DNA from: JBIIJL01 sp044233795 | Lineage (GTDB): Bacteria > Pseudomonadota > Gammaproteobacteria > Legionellales > Legionellaceae | Length of the DNA stretch: 38,958 bases | Assembly (NCBI GenBank): GCA_044233795.1 | Contig: JBIIJL010000011.1 | Location: forward strand, 1-38,958 | Reading direction: 5' to 3' | Part shown: piece after piece, positions 18,559 to 27,267 of the stretch | Position numbering within the stretch: the stretch's first letter is position 1 | Layout: each line of letters begins with the position of its first letter | Program-made: the position numbers and the translations under genes | The notes under the pieces: model-generated | The model's database searches: none | Told to the model about the DNA's origin: nothing | What the model saw: only the letters and a program-made list of their open reading frames with translations

Positions 18559-20646
18559 GTGTCACCTACTCCATTAGAGCTGTATAGAAACATAGGGATT
18601 GCTGCTCACGTTGACGCAGGCAAGACTACTACTACAGAGCGGGTTCTGTTTTATACTGGCACTTCTCATAAAATTGGAGAAGTTCATGATGGTGCAGCAA
18701 CAATGGATTGGATGGTTCAAGAGCAAGAGCGTGGAATAACAATCACTTCGGCGGCGACAACGTGCTATTGGTCTGGCATGGATAAGCAATACGCGAGCCA
18801 TCGAATTAACATTATTGATACACCTGGTCACGTAGACTTTATGATTGAAGTGGAGAGATCTCTTCGGGTATTAGATGGTGCTATTGTAGTATTTGATTCA
18901 GTGTCAGGCGTAGAGCCGCAATCAGAGACTGTATGGCGACAATCTGACAAATACGGCGTTCCAAGGATGGTCTTTGTTAATAAGATGGATCGTATGGGCG
19001 CTAATTTTCTGCGGGTCGTTGAGCAAATTAGGCAACGACTTGGTTCAAATCCTGTTGTTGTACAGTTGCCAATTGGTGCAGAAGAAACATTTTGTGGTGT
19101 GGTTGATTTGATTAAAATGAAGGCAGTTTACTGGGATGATGATACTAAAGGCATGAAATTTGAATATCAGGAGATTCCGGCAGATCTATTGAAGGAATGC
19201 AATGCGCTACGTAGTGATATTATCGAAGCAGCAGCCGAGGATTCAGAGGACCTCATGGAAAAGTATCTTGAAGGCCAGGAATTTACTGAGGAGGAAATAA
19301 AAGCTGCACTTCGTCATAGAACTGTTAATAATCAAATTGTACCAGTGTTCTGTGGTTCTGCTTTCAAGAACAAAGGTGTGCAAACAGTACTAGATGGTGT
19401 TATTGATTATCTACCTTCACCACTAGATGTTCCAGCAATACAAGGCGTGGATGAAGATGGTGAAGAAGACTTTCGGCAAACATCTTATGATGAACCATTT
19501 TCAGCACTAGCATTTAAGATTGCGACAGACCCATTTGTAGGCACGTTAACATATTTCAGAGCTTATTCAGGTGTGGTAAAATGTGGAGATACTGTCTTCA
19601 ATTCAGTAAAAGGTAAAAAGGAACGAATTGGACGGTTATTGCAAATGCACGCTAATTCCCGAGAAGAGATCAAGGAAGTGAGAGCAGGTGATATTGCAGC
19701 TGCTGTTGGACTTAAAAATGTGACTACAGGAGACACTTTATGTGACATAGATAAGGTGATCATTCTAGAACGTATGGATTTTCCAGAACCAGTGATAGCA
19801 GTAGCAGTTGAGCCAAGAACAAAAGCGGACCAAGAAAAAATGTCAATTGCGCTTGGCAAGTTAGCTCAAGAAGACCCATCATTCAGAGTTCATACTGATG
19901 AAGAGTCTGGACAAACTATTATTGAGGGCATGGGCGAACTGCACTTAGAGATCATTGTTGACCGTATGAAACGTGAGTTCTTGGTTGAGGCAAACGTAGG
20001 CAAGCCACAAGTGGCCTACAGAGAAACGCTTAAATCTTCCGTAGAACAGGAAGGAAAATTTGTTCGCCAGTCAGGAGGGCGTGGACAATATGGCCACGTA
20101 TGGCTTAAAATTGAGCCGCGAAGCAGAGGTGAGGGCTATGAATTCATCAATGCAATTGTCGGTGGGGTTATTCCTAAGGAATATATTCCAGCTGTAGATA
20201 AAGGAATTCAGGAGCAGCTTCAGAATGGTGTAATCGCCGGATATCCTGTTGTGGATGTGAAGGTTACATTGTTTGATGGCTCTTTCCATGAAGTAGACTC
20301 TAGTGAGATGGCATTTAAAATTGCTGGATCTATGTGCTTCAAGCAAGGTGCACATAGGGCAAACCCTGTTCTTTTAGAGCCTATTATGAGTGTTGAGGTC
20401 GTAACGCCTGAGGATTACATGGGAGATGTTATGGGCGATCTCAGTCGGCGAAGAGGTGTCCTGCAAGGAATGGATGAATCACCCGCTGGGCGAGTCATTT
20501 GTGCTGAAGTCCCTTTGTCTGAAATGTTTGGCTACTCAACTGATTTAAGGTCAGCAACGCAGGGTAGAGCGACATACACGATGGAGTTTGCAAAATACGC
20601 AGAAGCGCCAGCAAATATTGCTGAAGCTATTATCAAGAAACAATAA
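18559..20646 (+). CDS. fusA: Elongation factor G
   Basis: EF-G (695 aa) is the translocation GTPase. The P-loop AHVDAGKT is at residues 17-24, DTPGHVDF at 87-94 and NKMDRMGA follows; domains II-V are of normal length. The start is GTG with AGAGG (18546-18550) eight bases upstream. Met95 (codon 18841-18843) follows DTPGHVDF where most EF-G proteins have threonine. The gene lies 15 bases after rpsG and 19 before tuf, within the str operon. Confidence 0.97.
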   Translation: MSPTPLELYRNIGIAAHVDAGKTTTTERVLFYTGTSHKIGEVHDGAATMDWMVQEQERGITITSAATTCYWSGMDKQYASHRINIIDTPGHVDFMIEVERSLRVLDGAIVVFDSVSGVEPQSETVWRQSDKYGVPRMVFVNKMDRMGANFLRVVEQIRQRLGSNPVVVQLPIGAEETFCGVVDLIKMKAVYWDDDTKGMKFEYQEIPADLLKECNALRSDIIEAAAEDSEDLMEKYLEGQEFTEEEIKAALRHRTVNNQIVPVFCGSAFKNKGVQTVLDGVIDYLPSPLDVPAIQGVDEDGEEDFRQTSYDEPFSALAFKIATDPFVGTLTYFRAYSGVVKCGDTVFNSVKGKKERIGRLLQMHANSREEIKEVRAGDIAAAVGLKNVTTGDTLCDIDKVIILERMDFPEPVIAVAVEPRTKADQEKMSIALGKLAQEDPSFRVHTDEESGQTIIEGMGELHLEIIVDRMKREFLVEANVGKPQVAYRETLKSSVEQEGKFVRQSGGRGQYGHVWLKIEPRSRGEGYEFINAIVGGVIPKEYIPAVDKGIQEQLQNGVIAGYPVVDVKVTLFDGSFHEVDSSEMAFKIAGSMCFKQGAHRANPVLLEPIMSVEVVTPEDYMGDVMGDLSRRRGVLQGMDESPAGRVICAEVPLSEMFGYSTDLRSATQGRATYTMEFAKYAEAPANIAEAIIKKQ

Positions 20647-20665
20647 AAGTTAAAGAGGTAGTGAA

Positions 20666-21856
20666 ATGGCGAAGGAAAAATTTGAACGTAAGAAGCCACA
20701 CGTTAACGTAGGCACGATTGGTCATGTTGATCACGGCAAGACAACATTAACCGCAGCAATTACAACGATTATGGCTAAAAAGTATGGCGGCACTGCGAAA
20801 GCATACGATCAAATTGATGCGGCACCCGAAGAAAGAGAGCGCGGCATAACCATTTCAACGGCTCATGTTGAGTATGAATCAGCTAATCGTCACTATGCAC
20901 ACGTAGATTGCCCAGGTCATGCCGATTATGTTAAGAATATGATCACAGGTGCTGCTCAAATGGATGGAGCGATATTAGTTGTATCTGCAGCCGATGGTCC
21001 AATGCCACAAACACGAGAACACATTTTGTTATCTCGGCAGGTTGGCGTGCCCTACATTGTGGTTTTTCTTAATAAGGCGGACATGGTTGATGACAAGGAA
21101 CTTTTGGAGTTAGTCGAAATGGAAGTAAGAGACTTACTTAGTTCATACGACTTTCCAGGAGATGATATACCAATTGTCATTGGTTCTGCCCTGAAGGCTC
21201 TTGAAGGCGATACAAGCGAAATTGGTGTATTAGCGATTGAGAAATTAGTAGAGACCATGGATTCGTATATTCCGGAACCGGTACGTAATATAGATAAGGC
21301 CTTTCTACTACCCATTGAAGATGTATTTTCTATCTCTGGACGTGGAACAGTAGTAACCGGAAGAGTCGAGAGTGGTATCGTAAAGGTTGGTGAAGAAGTT
21401 GAGATTGTTGGCATCAAAGATACAGTTAAAACAACCTGTACCGGCGTTGAAATGTTTCGAAAACTACTCGACGAAGGACGTGCAGGCGATAACGTTGGCG
21501 TTCTCTTGCGAGGAACAAAACGTGATGAGGTTGAGCGCGGACAAGTGCTGGCAAAGCCAGGTTCAATTAAGCCGCATACAAAGTTTGAAGCTGAAGTATA
21601 TGTTTTGTCGAAGGATGAAGGTGGGCGTCATACCCCATTTTTCAATGGATACCGTCCCCAGTTTTATTTTAGAACTACGGACGTAACGGGTACTTGTGAT
21701 TTGCCAGAAGGTGTTGAAATGGTAATGCCTGGTGACAACGTACAAATGGTTATTAATTTGCATGCACCGATTGCAATGGACGAAGGTTTGCGTTTCGCTA
21801 TTCGCGAAGGCGGCCGAACTGTCGGTGCAGGTGTAGTTGCTAAAATCATCGAGTGA
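20666..21856 (+). CDS. tuf: Elongation factor Tu, copy 2
   Basis: This is the second EF-Tu (396 aa) in the standard str-operon position after fusA. All five G motifs match copy 1. The protein is identical to copy 1 except Leu189 (codon 21230-21232) for Pro. The DNA differs at many third codon positions, with nine in the first 37 codons by eye. Ser236 (codon 21371-21373) again replaces the usual arginine. GAGGT precedes ATG. The stop lies five bases before rpsJ, joining str and S10 genes. Confidence 0.98.
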   Translation: MAKEKFERKKPHVNVGTIGHVDHGKTTLTAAITTIMAKKYGGTAKAYDQIDAAPEERERGITISTAHVEYESANRHYAHVDCPGHADYVKNMITGAAQMDGAILVVSAADGPMPQTREHILLSRQVGVPYIVVFLNKADMVDDKELLELVEMEVRDLLSSYDFPGDDIPIVIGSALKALEGDTSEIGVLAIEKLVETMDSYIPEPVRNIDKAFLLPIEDVFSISGRGTVVTGRVESGIVKVGEEVEIVGIKDTVKTTCTGVEMFRKLLDEGRAGDNVGVLLRGTKRDEVERGQVLAKPGSIKPHTKFEAEVYVLSKDEGGRHTPFFNGYRPQFYFRTTDVTGTCDLPEGVEMVMPGDNVQMVINLHAPIAMDEGLRFAIREGGRTVGAGVVAKIIE

Positions 21857-21861
21857 GTATA

Positions 21862-22182
21862 ATGAGCGCTAATCAAAATATTAAAATACGACTAAAATCA
21901 TTTGATCATCGTATGATTGATTCATCAACAAAGGAAATTGTTGAAACAGCTAAGAGAACTGGGGCTCAAATTAGAGGACCTATCCCTTTGCCAATTCGAA
22001 AGGAAAAATTCACAGTCCTTACGTCTCCGCATGTTAACAAGGATGCTAGAGATCAGTATGAACTTCGCACGCACAAAAGGCTTGTCGTGATAGTGAATCC
22101 GACAGAAAAGACAGTTGACGCTTTGATGAAGTTAGATCTTGCAGCTGGAGTAGATGTGCAAATAAGTTTAGATGATGACTAG
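21862..22182 (+). CDS. rpsJ: 30S ribosomal protein S10
   Basis: S10 (106 aa) is a 30S head protein and also the NusE subunit of antitermination complexes, where it binds NusG. The family block IVETAKRTGAQIRGPIPLP and the end LAAGVDVQISL are conserved. ATG 21862 gives MSANQNIKIRLKSFDHR. An in-frame GTG at 21853 that overlaps the tuf stop is the alternative. No S10-type regulatory leader fits upstream, so expression probably comes from the str promoter. Confidence 0.96.
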   Translation: MSANQNIKIRLKSFDHRMIDSSTKEIVETAKRTGAQIRGPIPLPIRKEKFTVLTSPHVNKDARDQYELRTHKRLVVIVNPTEKTVDALMKLDLAAGVDVQISLDDD

Positions 22183-22236
22183 CAGTGATTATGTAGGCTG
22201 GAAATAAGACACAGGATAAAATAACGAGGTGTTAGA

Positions 22237-22890
22237 ATGACGATCGGTTTATTAGGCCGTAAAATCGGTATGACGCGAATTTTTACAACAGAAGGCAAGG
22301 CTATACCTGTGTCTGTGGTTGAAGTTCATCCTAATCGCGTATCACAAATAAAAGACGTTGAAAGCGATGGATATACAGCAATACAACTGACCGGCGGTAT
22401 TAAAAAGGCTAGTCATGTTAACAAGCCTTTAACTGGTCACTTTGCTAAAGCACAAGTTGAAGCTGGTAATATGTTAGGTGAGTTTCGCCTGGACTCCATT
22501 GAAGAGTATTCAGCAGGCCAATTACTAACAGTTGCTGATGTCTTTAGTGAAGGCGAGTTTGTTGATGTTGCTGCCATTACTAAGGGAAAAGGTTTCGCAG
22601 GAACTGTCAAGCGACATAATTTTCGCACTCAAGATGCAACGCACGGTAACTCAAGATCTCACCGTGTACCAGGTTCTATTGGTCAGAACCAATCACCTGG
22701 AAGAGTCTTTAAAGGAAAAAAAATGTCAGGACAAATGGGAAATAAGCTTTGCACTGTCCAGACACTCGAACTCGTCCGAGTAGACAAGGAAAGAAATTTA
22801 CTGCTCATTAAAGGGGCGATTCCTGGTGCTCCAGGTGCTAGAGTCGAAGTTAGGCCCGCAGTGAAATTGCAACAAAGGGGCAAACAATGA
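22237..22890 (+). CDS. rplC: 50S ribosomal protein L3
   Basis: L3 (217 aa) is an early assembly protein whose loop reaches the peptidyl-transferase centre. The loop RVPGSIGQNQSPGRVFKGKK contains the glutamine that is methylated in E. coli. CGAGGTG precedes ATG. The last four bases overlap rplD (ATGA), indicating coupling. A 54-base gap to rpsJ shows no promoter I can defend. Confidence 0.97.
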   Translation: MTIGLLGRKIGMTRIFTTEGKAIPVSVVEVHPNRVSQIKDVESDGYTAIQLTGGIKKASHVNKPLTGHFAKAQVEAGNMLGEFRLDSIEEYSAGQLLTVADVFSEGEFVDVAAITKGKGFAGTVKRHNFRTQDATHGNSRSHRVPGSIGQNQSPGRVFKGKKMSGQMGNKLCTVQTLELVRVDKERNLLLIKGAIPGAPGARVEVRPAVKLQQRGKQ

Positions 22891-23492
22891 AACTAACAAC
22901 TAAAGATACAAATGCAGAGATTAGCGTAAACAAGGATATTTTTGACTACGATTATAATGAAGGCTTGGTTCATCAGGCAGTTGTTACATTTTTAAATAAC
23001 GCTCGTAGTGGTAATAGTGCGCAGAAAACCAGGTCAGAGGTTAGTGGAGGTGGACGCAAACCTTGGAATCAAAAAGGAACTGGACAGGCAAGAGCTGGAA
23101 CGATTAGAAGCCCACTTTGGAGAACAGGTGGGGTAACATTCGCTTCTAAGAAAAGAGATTACACACAAAAAATTAATAAAAAAATGTACAAACGTGCGTT
23201 GCGTAGTATAATCTCCGAACTCAATCGTACAGGTAACCTTATTGTACTTAGCGATTTTCAATGCCCAACCAATAAGACAAAAGATTTTATCCGTAAAATG
23301 AGTGAGTTGAAAATCGAGAATGCTCTGATAGTGATGAGCGAGGTTGGAGAGTCAGAGTACTTGGGATCTAGAAATCTTTATGATTTCGATGTCTGTGACG
23401 TTACATCATTAGATCCAGTAAGCTTACTTCGATATAAACAGGTTCTAATTACAGAAGAAGCTATTAAGAAACTTGAGGAGCAGTTGCAATGA
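22887..23492 (+). CDS. rplD: 50S ribosomal protein L4
   Basis: L4 (201 aa) lines the peptide exit tunnel. The tunnel loop shows GGGRKPWNQKGTGQARAGT and SPLWRTGGVTF. In E. coli L4 represses the S10 operon through a leader, but no such leader is visible upstream of rpsJ here. The gene overlaps rplC and rplW by four bases at each end (ATGA). Confidence 0.97.
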   Translation: MKLTTKDTNAEISVNKDIFDYDYNEGLVHQAVVTFLNNARSGNSAQKTRSEVSGGGRKPWNQKGTGQARAGTIRSPLWRTGGVTFASKKRDYTQKINKKMYKRALRSIISELNRTGNLIVLSDFQCPTNKTKDFIRKMSELKIENALIVMSEVGESEYLGSRNLYDFDVCDVTSLDPVSLLRYKQVLITEEAIKKLEEQLQ

Positions 23493-23785
23493 ACGCTGAA
23501 AAAATGTTGATGGTTCTAAGAGAGCCACACACCTCTGAGAAGGCAACAATAATCGCTGATAAATTCAAGCAGTTCACGTTCAGAGTTTTAAAAAATTCAA
23601 CCAAAGGCGAAATTAAAGCAGCTGTTGAGCAAATGTTTAACGTTAAGGTTAAAAGTGTTTCCGTAGTTAATGTTAAAGGCAAGCGCAAACGCTTTAAACA
23701 GATGAATGGGAAGCGTAGCGATTGGAAGAAGGCGTTTGTTTCACTTCAACCTAACCATGACATTGACTTTACAGTGACAGAATAA
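23489..23785 (+). CDS. rplW: 50S ribosomal protein L23
   Basis: L23 (98 aa) sits at the tunnel exit and docks trigger factor and SRP. The typical LREPHTSEKAT start and the VKVKSVSVVNVKGKRKR block are present. It starts inside the end of rplD (ATGA overlap). The length is normal. Confidence 0.96.
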   Translation: MNAEKMLMVLREPHTSEKATIIADKFKQFTFRVLKNSTKGEIKAAVEQMFNVKVKSVSVVNVKGKRKRFKQMNGKRSDWKKAFVSLQPNHDIDFTVTE

Positions 23786-23796
23786 GGCAGATTATT

Positions 23797-24624
23797 ATGG
23801 CATTATTGAAATCTAAACCTACATCTCCAGGAAAAAGAGGAGAGATAAGGGTTGTACACCACCATCTACATAAAGGTCGTCCATTAGCATCTCTAATTGA
23901 GAAGACTAAAAAATCGGGTGGACGAAACAATCAAGGCCGAATTACAGTGCGCCATATTGGTGGTGGAGTCCGTAATCAATATAGACTTATAGACTTTAAG
24001 CGCATGAAGGATGGAATCGAAGCAAAAGTAGAAAGGATTGAGTACGATCCAAATCGTTCTGCTTTGATAGCATTGCTCTTATATAAAGATGGTGAACGAC
24101 GTTATATCATCGCACCATCTTCATTGGAGAACGGTCAATATATTATTAGTGGAGATAACGCACCCATAAGTAACGGGAACTGCTTGCCACTTAAAAACAT
24201 ACCTGTAGGTACAACAATTCACTGCGTTGAATTAAAGCCTGGAAAGGGTGCTCAAATGTTGCGCAGCGCTGGTTGTAGCGGTCAGTTGGTTGCTAAGGAA
24301 GGTTCTTATGCAACAATTAAGCTACGTTCCGGGGAGATGAGGAAGGTTCTTCTCGCTTGCCGTGCTGTAGTAGGTGAGGTAAGTAACAGTGAGCATAGTT
24401 TACGAGTGTTAGGAAAAGCTGGTGCTAAAAGATGGCGAGGTGTTAGACCTACTGTTCGTGGTGTTGCCATGAATCCGGTGGATCATCCTCATGGAGGGGG
24501 AGAAGGTAGAACCTCCGGAGGCCGACATCCAGTAACGCCATGGGGTGTTCCGACAAAAGGGTATAAAACACGTAGTAACAAGCGTACGGATCGTTTTATT
24601 GTTAGACGACGTAAGAAGAAATAA
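23797..24624 (+). CDS. rplB: 50S ribosomal protein L2
   Basis: L2 (275 aa) supports peptidyl transfer and subunit joining. The conserved VRGVAMNPVDHPHGGGEGR segment, with its essential histidine, and GRHPVTPWGVPTKGYKTR are intact. It is preceded by AAGGCAG in the 11-base gap after rplW. No deviation from the family is seen. Confidence 0.98.
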   Translation: MALLKSKPTSPGKRGEIRVVHHHLHKGRPLASLIEKTKKSGGRNNQGRITVRHIGGGVRNQYRLIDFKRMKDGIEAKVERIEYDPNRSALIALLLYKDGERRYIIAPSSLENGQYIISGDNAPISNGNCLPLKNIPVGTTIHCVELKPGKGAQMLRSAGCSGQLVAKEGSYATIKLRSGEMRKVLLACRAVVGEVSNSEHSLRVLGKAGAKRWRGVRPTVRGVAMNPVDHPHGGGEGRTSGGRHPVTPWGVPTKGYKTRSNKRTDRFIVRRRKKK

Positions 24625-24643
24625 TAGTTGAGAGGGTATCAAG

Positions 24644-24922
24644 GTGACTCGTTCAGTAAGAAAAGGTCCGTTCATTGATCAGCATTTGCTATCAAAAGTT
24701 GAAGAAACTGTAGCAACAAAATCCAAGAAGCCAATTAAAACTTGGTCAAGACGCTCCACGATTATACCGGAGATGATCGATTTAACAATTGCAGTGCACA
24801 ATGGCAAAGACCATGTCCCTGTTTACATTACGGATAATATGGTTGGTCATAAGTTGGGTGAGTTTGCTATGACTCGTACATTCAAAGGCCATTCTGGTGA
24901 TAGAAAGGCAAAAGGCAAGTAA
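24644..24922 (+). CDS. rpsS: 30S ribosomal protein S19
   Basis: S19 (92 aa) is a 30S head protein contacting the A-site finger. It starts TRSVRKGPFIDQHLL and contains the family block GHKLGEFAMTRTFKGHSGD. The start codon is GTG with GAGAGGG about eight bases upstream. It lies between rplB and rplV in normal S10-operon order. Confidence 0.97.
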   Translation: MTRSVRKGPFIDQHLLSKVEETVATKSKKPIKTWSRRSTIIPEMIDLTIAVHNGKDHVPVYITDNMVGHKLGEFAMTRTFKGHSGDRKAKGK

Positions 24923-24931
24923 GAGGCAGCG

Positions 24932-25270
24932 ATGGAAGTTACAGCTAAGTTAAAAAATGCACCCTTGTCAGCGCAAAAAGGCAGGTTGGTAGCAGATATG
25001 ATTCGAAGAATGAATGTATCAAGTGCGGTTGATGTCCTTAAGTTCACAAACAAAAAGGGGGCTCAATTAATGCTTAAATTGCTTGAATCAGCAATTGCAA
25101 ATGCTGAGAACAACAATGGTGCAGATATTGATGAACTCACAGTAGGTATGGTTTGTGTGGATGAGGCGACAACCTTAAAGCGGATTAGTCCACGGGCTAA
25201 AGGTCGCTCAAATCGGATCTGTAAAAGAACCTGCCATATCACCATAAAAGTTTCTGACGGGGAAAAATAA
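24932..25270 (+). CDS. rplV: 50S ribosomal protein L22
   Basis: L22 (112 aa) lines the exit tunnel with its long beta-hairpin, seen here around LKRISPRAKGRSNRICKRTC. The N-terminal helix region LKNAPLSAQKGRLVADMIR is typical. The stop overlaps the rpsC start by one base (TAATG). Confidence 0.97.
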   Translation: MEVTAKLKNAPLSAQKGRLVADMIRRMNVSSAVDVLKFTNKKGAQLMLKLLESAIANAENNNGADIDELTVGMVCVDEATTLKRISPRAKGRSNRICKRTCHITIKVSDGEK

Positions 25271-25926
25271 TGGGACAGAAGGTAAATCCAATTGGTATTA
25301 GACTAGGCATTGTGAAGGACTGGAATTCAACCTGGTATGCCAATAAAAATTATGCGCAATTGTTAAATCAAGATATTAATCTACGAAAATATCTTAAGAA
25401 GAAATTGATGTCTGCAGCTGTGAGCCGCATACAAATTGCCCGCCCAGCTAATAATGCTGTAGTTACCATCCATACTGCTAGACCTGGTGTTCTAATCGGC
25501 AAAAAGGGTGGCGGAATAGAGACGTTGCGAAATGAAATCTCTCAGAAAATTGGAGTGCCAGTTCACTTAAATGTAGAAGAGGTTCGTAAGCCTGAGCTCG
25601 ACGCAACGCTTGTGGCCGAGAGTATCGCCCAGCAATTAGAGCAGCGTGTCATGTTCCGTAGGGCAATGAAGCGAGCAGTTACATCTGCGTTAAAAGCAGG
25701 CGCGAAGGGAATTAAAATATGCGTCAGCGGTCGACTAGGTGGTGCTGAGATTGCAAGAAGTGAATGGTATAGAGAAGGACGTGTTCCTCTTCATACATTC
25801 AGAGCTGATATTGATTATGGTACAGCAGAATCTAAAACCACTTATGGAATCATTGGAGTCAAAGTGTGGATTTTTAAAGGGGAAAATGTCCCTCAGAAAA
25901 ATCGAACAGGCGACAGCAGCAAGTAG
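25270..25926 (+). CDS. rpsC: 30S ribosomal protein S3
   Basis: S3 (218 aa) forms part of the mRNA entry site and its helicase activity. It begins GQKVNPIGIRLGIVKDWNS. The KH domain GVLIGKKGGGIETLR and the C-terminal block GRLGGAEIARSEWYREGRVP are present. GGGGA in the end of rplV serves as ribosome binding site. It is slightly shorter than E. coli S3 (233 aa) at the C-terminus, which is common variation. Confidence 0.98.
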   Translation: MGQKVNPIGIRLGIVKDWNSTWYANKNYAQLLNQDINLRKYLKKKLMSAAVSRIQIARPANNAVVTIHTARPGVLIGKKGGGIETLRNEISQKIGVPVHLNVEEVRKPELDATLVAESIAQQLEQRVMFRRAMKRAVTSALKAGAKGIKICVSGRLGGAEIARSEWYREGRVPLHTFRADIDYGTAESKTTYGIIGVKVWIFKGENVPQKNRTGDSSK

Positions 25927-25941
25927 TGAGGATTAGCAAAA

Positions 25942-26355
25942 ATGTTACAGCCTAAACGAACAAAATATCGAAAGCAAATGAAGGGCCGGAATAGAGGTCT
26001 TGCTCAACGTGGTAGTTCAGTTAGCTTTGGCGAGTTTGGTCTTAAAGCTATTGAACGTGGTCGACTAACAGCACGTCAAATCGAGGCTGCGAGAAGAGCA
26101 ATGACTCGACATGTAAAAAGAGGTGGAAAGATATGGATACGAGTCTTTCCAGATAAGCCAATTACGCAAAAGCCACTTGAAGTACGTCAGGGCAAGGGTA
26201 AGGGTAATGTTGAGTACTGGGTTGCGCAGATTCAACCCGGTAAAGTTCTGTTTGAAATGGAAGGCGTAACCAGAGAACTAGCTATTGAAGCCTTTGATTT
26301 GGCCAAAGCAAAGCTACCCTTTAAGGTAGCATTCGAAGAACGCAAGGTGATGTGA
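25942..26355 (+). CDS. rplP: 50S ribosomal protein L16
   Basis: L16 (137 aa) lies near the A-site tRNA elbow. It starts MLQPKRTKYRKQMKGR and contains FGEFGLKAIERGRLTARQIE and the RVFPDKPITQKPLEVRQGKG loop, whose arginine is hydroxylated in E. coli. Its stop overlaps the rpmC start by one base. Confidence 0.98.
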   Translation: MLQPKRTKYRKQMKGRNRGLAQRGSSVSFGEFGLKAIERGRLTARQIEAARRAMTRHVKRGGKIWIRVFPDKPITQKPLEVRQGKGKGNVEYWVAQIQPGKVLFEMEGVTRELAIEAFDLAKAKLPFKVAFEERKVM

Positions 26356-26546
26356 TGATAGATCTAAATGAAATCAAACAAAAAACTAGAGACGAACTTG
26401 AAGAATGCTTGCTTGTATTGCGAAAGGAGCAGTTCAATCTCAGAATGAAGAAGGCTAATGGTGCTCTTGATAAGACTCATATAGTTAAAAAGCTAAGAAG
26501 AGCAATTGCACGCATTAAAACGGTAATGACGGAAAAGGTAGGATAA
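26355..26546 (+). CDS. rpmC: 50S ribosomal protein L29
   Basis: L29 (63 aa) is a two-helix protein at the tunnel exit. The pattern EIKQKTRDELEECLLVLRKE followed by QFNLRM and the final IARIKTV is typical. ATG overlaps the rplP stop (TGATG). A GTG one codon earlier is also possible. Confidence 0.95.
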   Translation: MIDLNEIKQKTRDELEECLLVLRKEQFNLRMKKANGALDKTHIVKKLRRAIARIKTVMTEKVG

Positions 26547-26550
26547 TGTC

Positions 26551-26802
26551 ATGTTGAAAAGTGAATCAAATACCAGAACAATCGTTGGAAAGGTAGTCAG
26601 TGACAAAATGCAAAAAACGATTGTTGTCATGGTAGAAAGGACAGTGAAGCATCCCAAGTATGGGAAAATTATGAGGCGAAGAACGAAATTACATGCTCAT
26701 GATGAAAACCAGATTTCCAAAATAGGAAATACAGTTCGTATCAGAGAAACTCGTCCACTGTCCAAGATGAAATGCTGGGAACTTGTAGAAGTTATATCTT
26801 AA
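26551..26802 (+). CDS. rpsQ: 30S ribosomal protein S17
   Basis: S17 (83 aa) is a primary 16S-binding OB-fold protein. Motifs include RTIVGKVVSDKMQKTIVV, VKHPKYGKI and RIRETRPLSKMKCWELVEV. It is the last gene of the S10 operon before the spc promoter. AGGATA precedes ATG at good spacing. Confidence 0.97.
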   Translation: MLKSESNTRTIVGKVVSDKMQKTIVVMVERTVKHPKYGKIMRRRTKLHAHDENQISKIGNTVRIRETRPLSKMKCWELVEVIS

Positions 26803-26839
26803 TTTCATCAATGATTTACTTTTAAATTGGCCAAAGGGC

Positions 26840-26848
26840 TGATATAAT
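26840..26848 (+). promoter_or_regulatory. Extended -10 promoter of the spc operon
   Basis: The 87-base gap between rpsQ and rplN contains TGATATAAT, a perfect TATAAT box with the extended TG motif. Only a poor -35 (TTTTAA) lies at 17 bases. Extended -10 promoters need little -35. E. coli has its spc promoter at the same place, before rplN. Transcription would start near 26855. Confidence 0.7.
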
Positions 26849-26889
26849 CAGCGTCCCTTTTCTGGTCTGAATTAGAGCTGGAGAATAAA

Positions 26890-27255
26890 ATGATACAAAT
26901 GCAGACTGTGCTCGAGGTTGCTGACAATAGCGGTGCTCGCAAAGTGATGTGTATCAAAGTACTTGGCGGATCCCATCGACGTTATGCGCGTGTTGGTGAT
27001 GTTATAAAAGTAAGTATTAAAGATGCCATCCCAAGAAGCAAGGTAAAGAAGGGTGCCGTAATGAACGCTGTTGTAGTAAGAACATGTTCTGGTGTGCGGC
27101 GCGACGATGGCTCGCTCATTCGATTTGACGGCAATGCGGCTGTTCTGTTGAATAATCAAAATGAGCCTATTGGCACGCGCATCTTTGGACCGGTTACCCG
27201 GGAGCTCAGAGAGAGATTTATGAAAATAATCTCGTTGGCCGCTGAAGTATTGTAA
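26890..27255 (+). CDS. rplN: 50S ribosomal protein L14
   Basis: L14 (121 aa) forms an inter-subunit bridge and binds the silencing factor RsfS in other bacteria. MIQMQTVLEVADNSGARKVM, KVLGGSHRRYA and the end TRELRERFMKIISLAAEVL are clear family matches. It is the first gene after the extended -10 promoter. CTGGAG precedes ATG. Confidence 0.98.
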   Translation: MIQMQTVLEVADNSGARKVMCIKVLGGSHRRYARVGDVIKVSIKDAIPRSKVKKGAVMNAVVVRTCSGVRRDDGSLIRFDGNAAVLLNNQNEPIGTRIFGPVTRELRERFMKIISLAAEVL

Positions 27256-27267
27256 TAAGGGTGAGTT

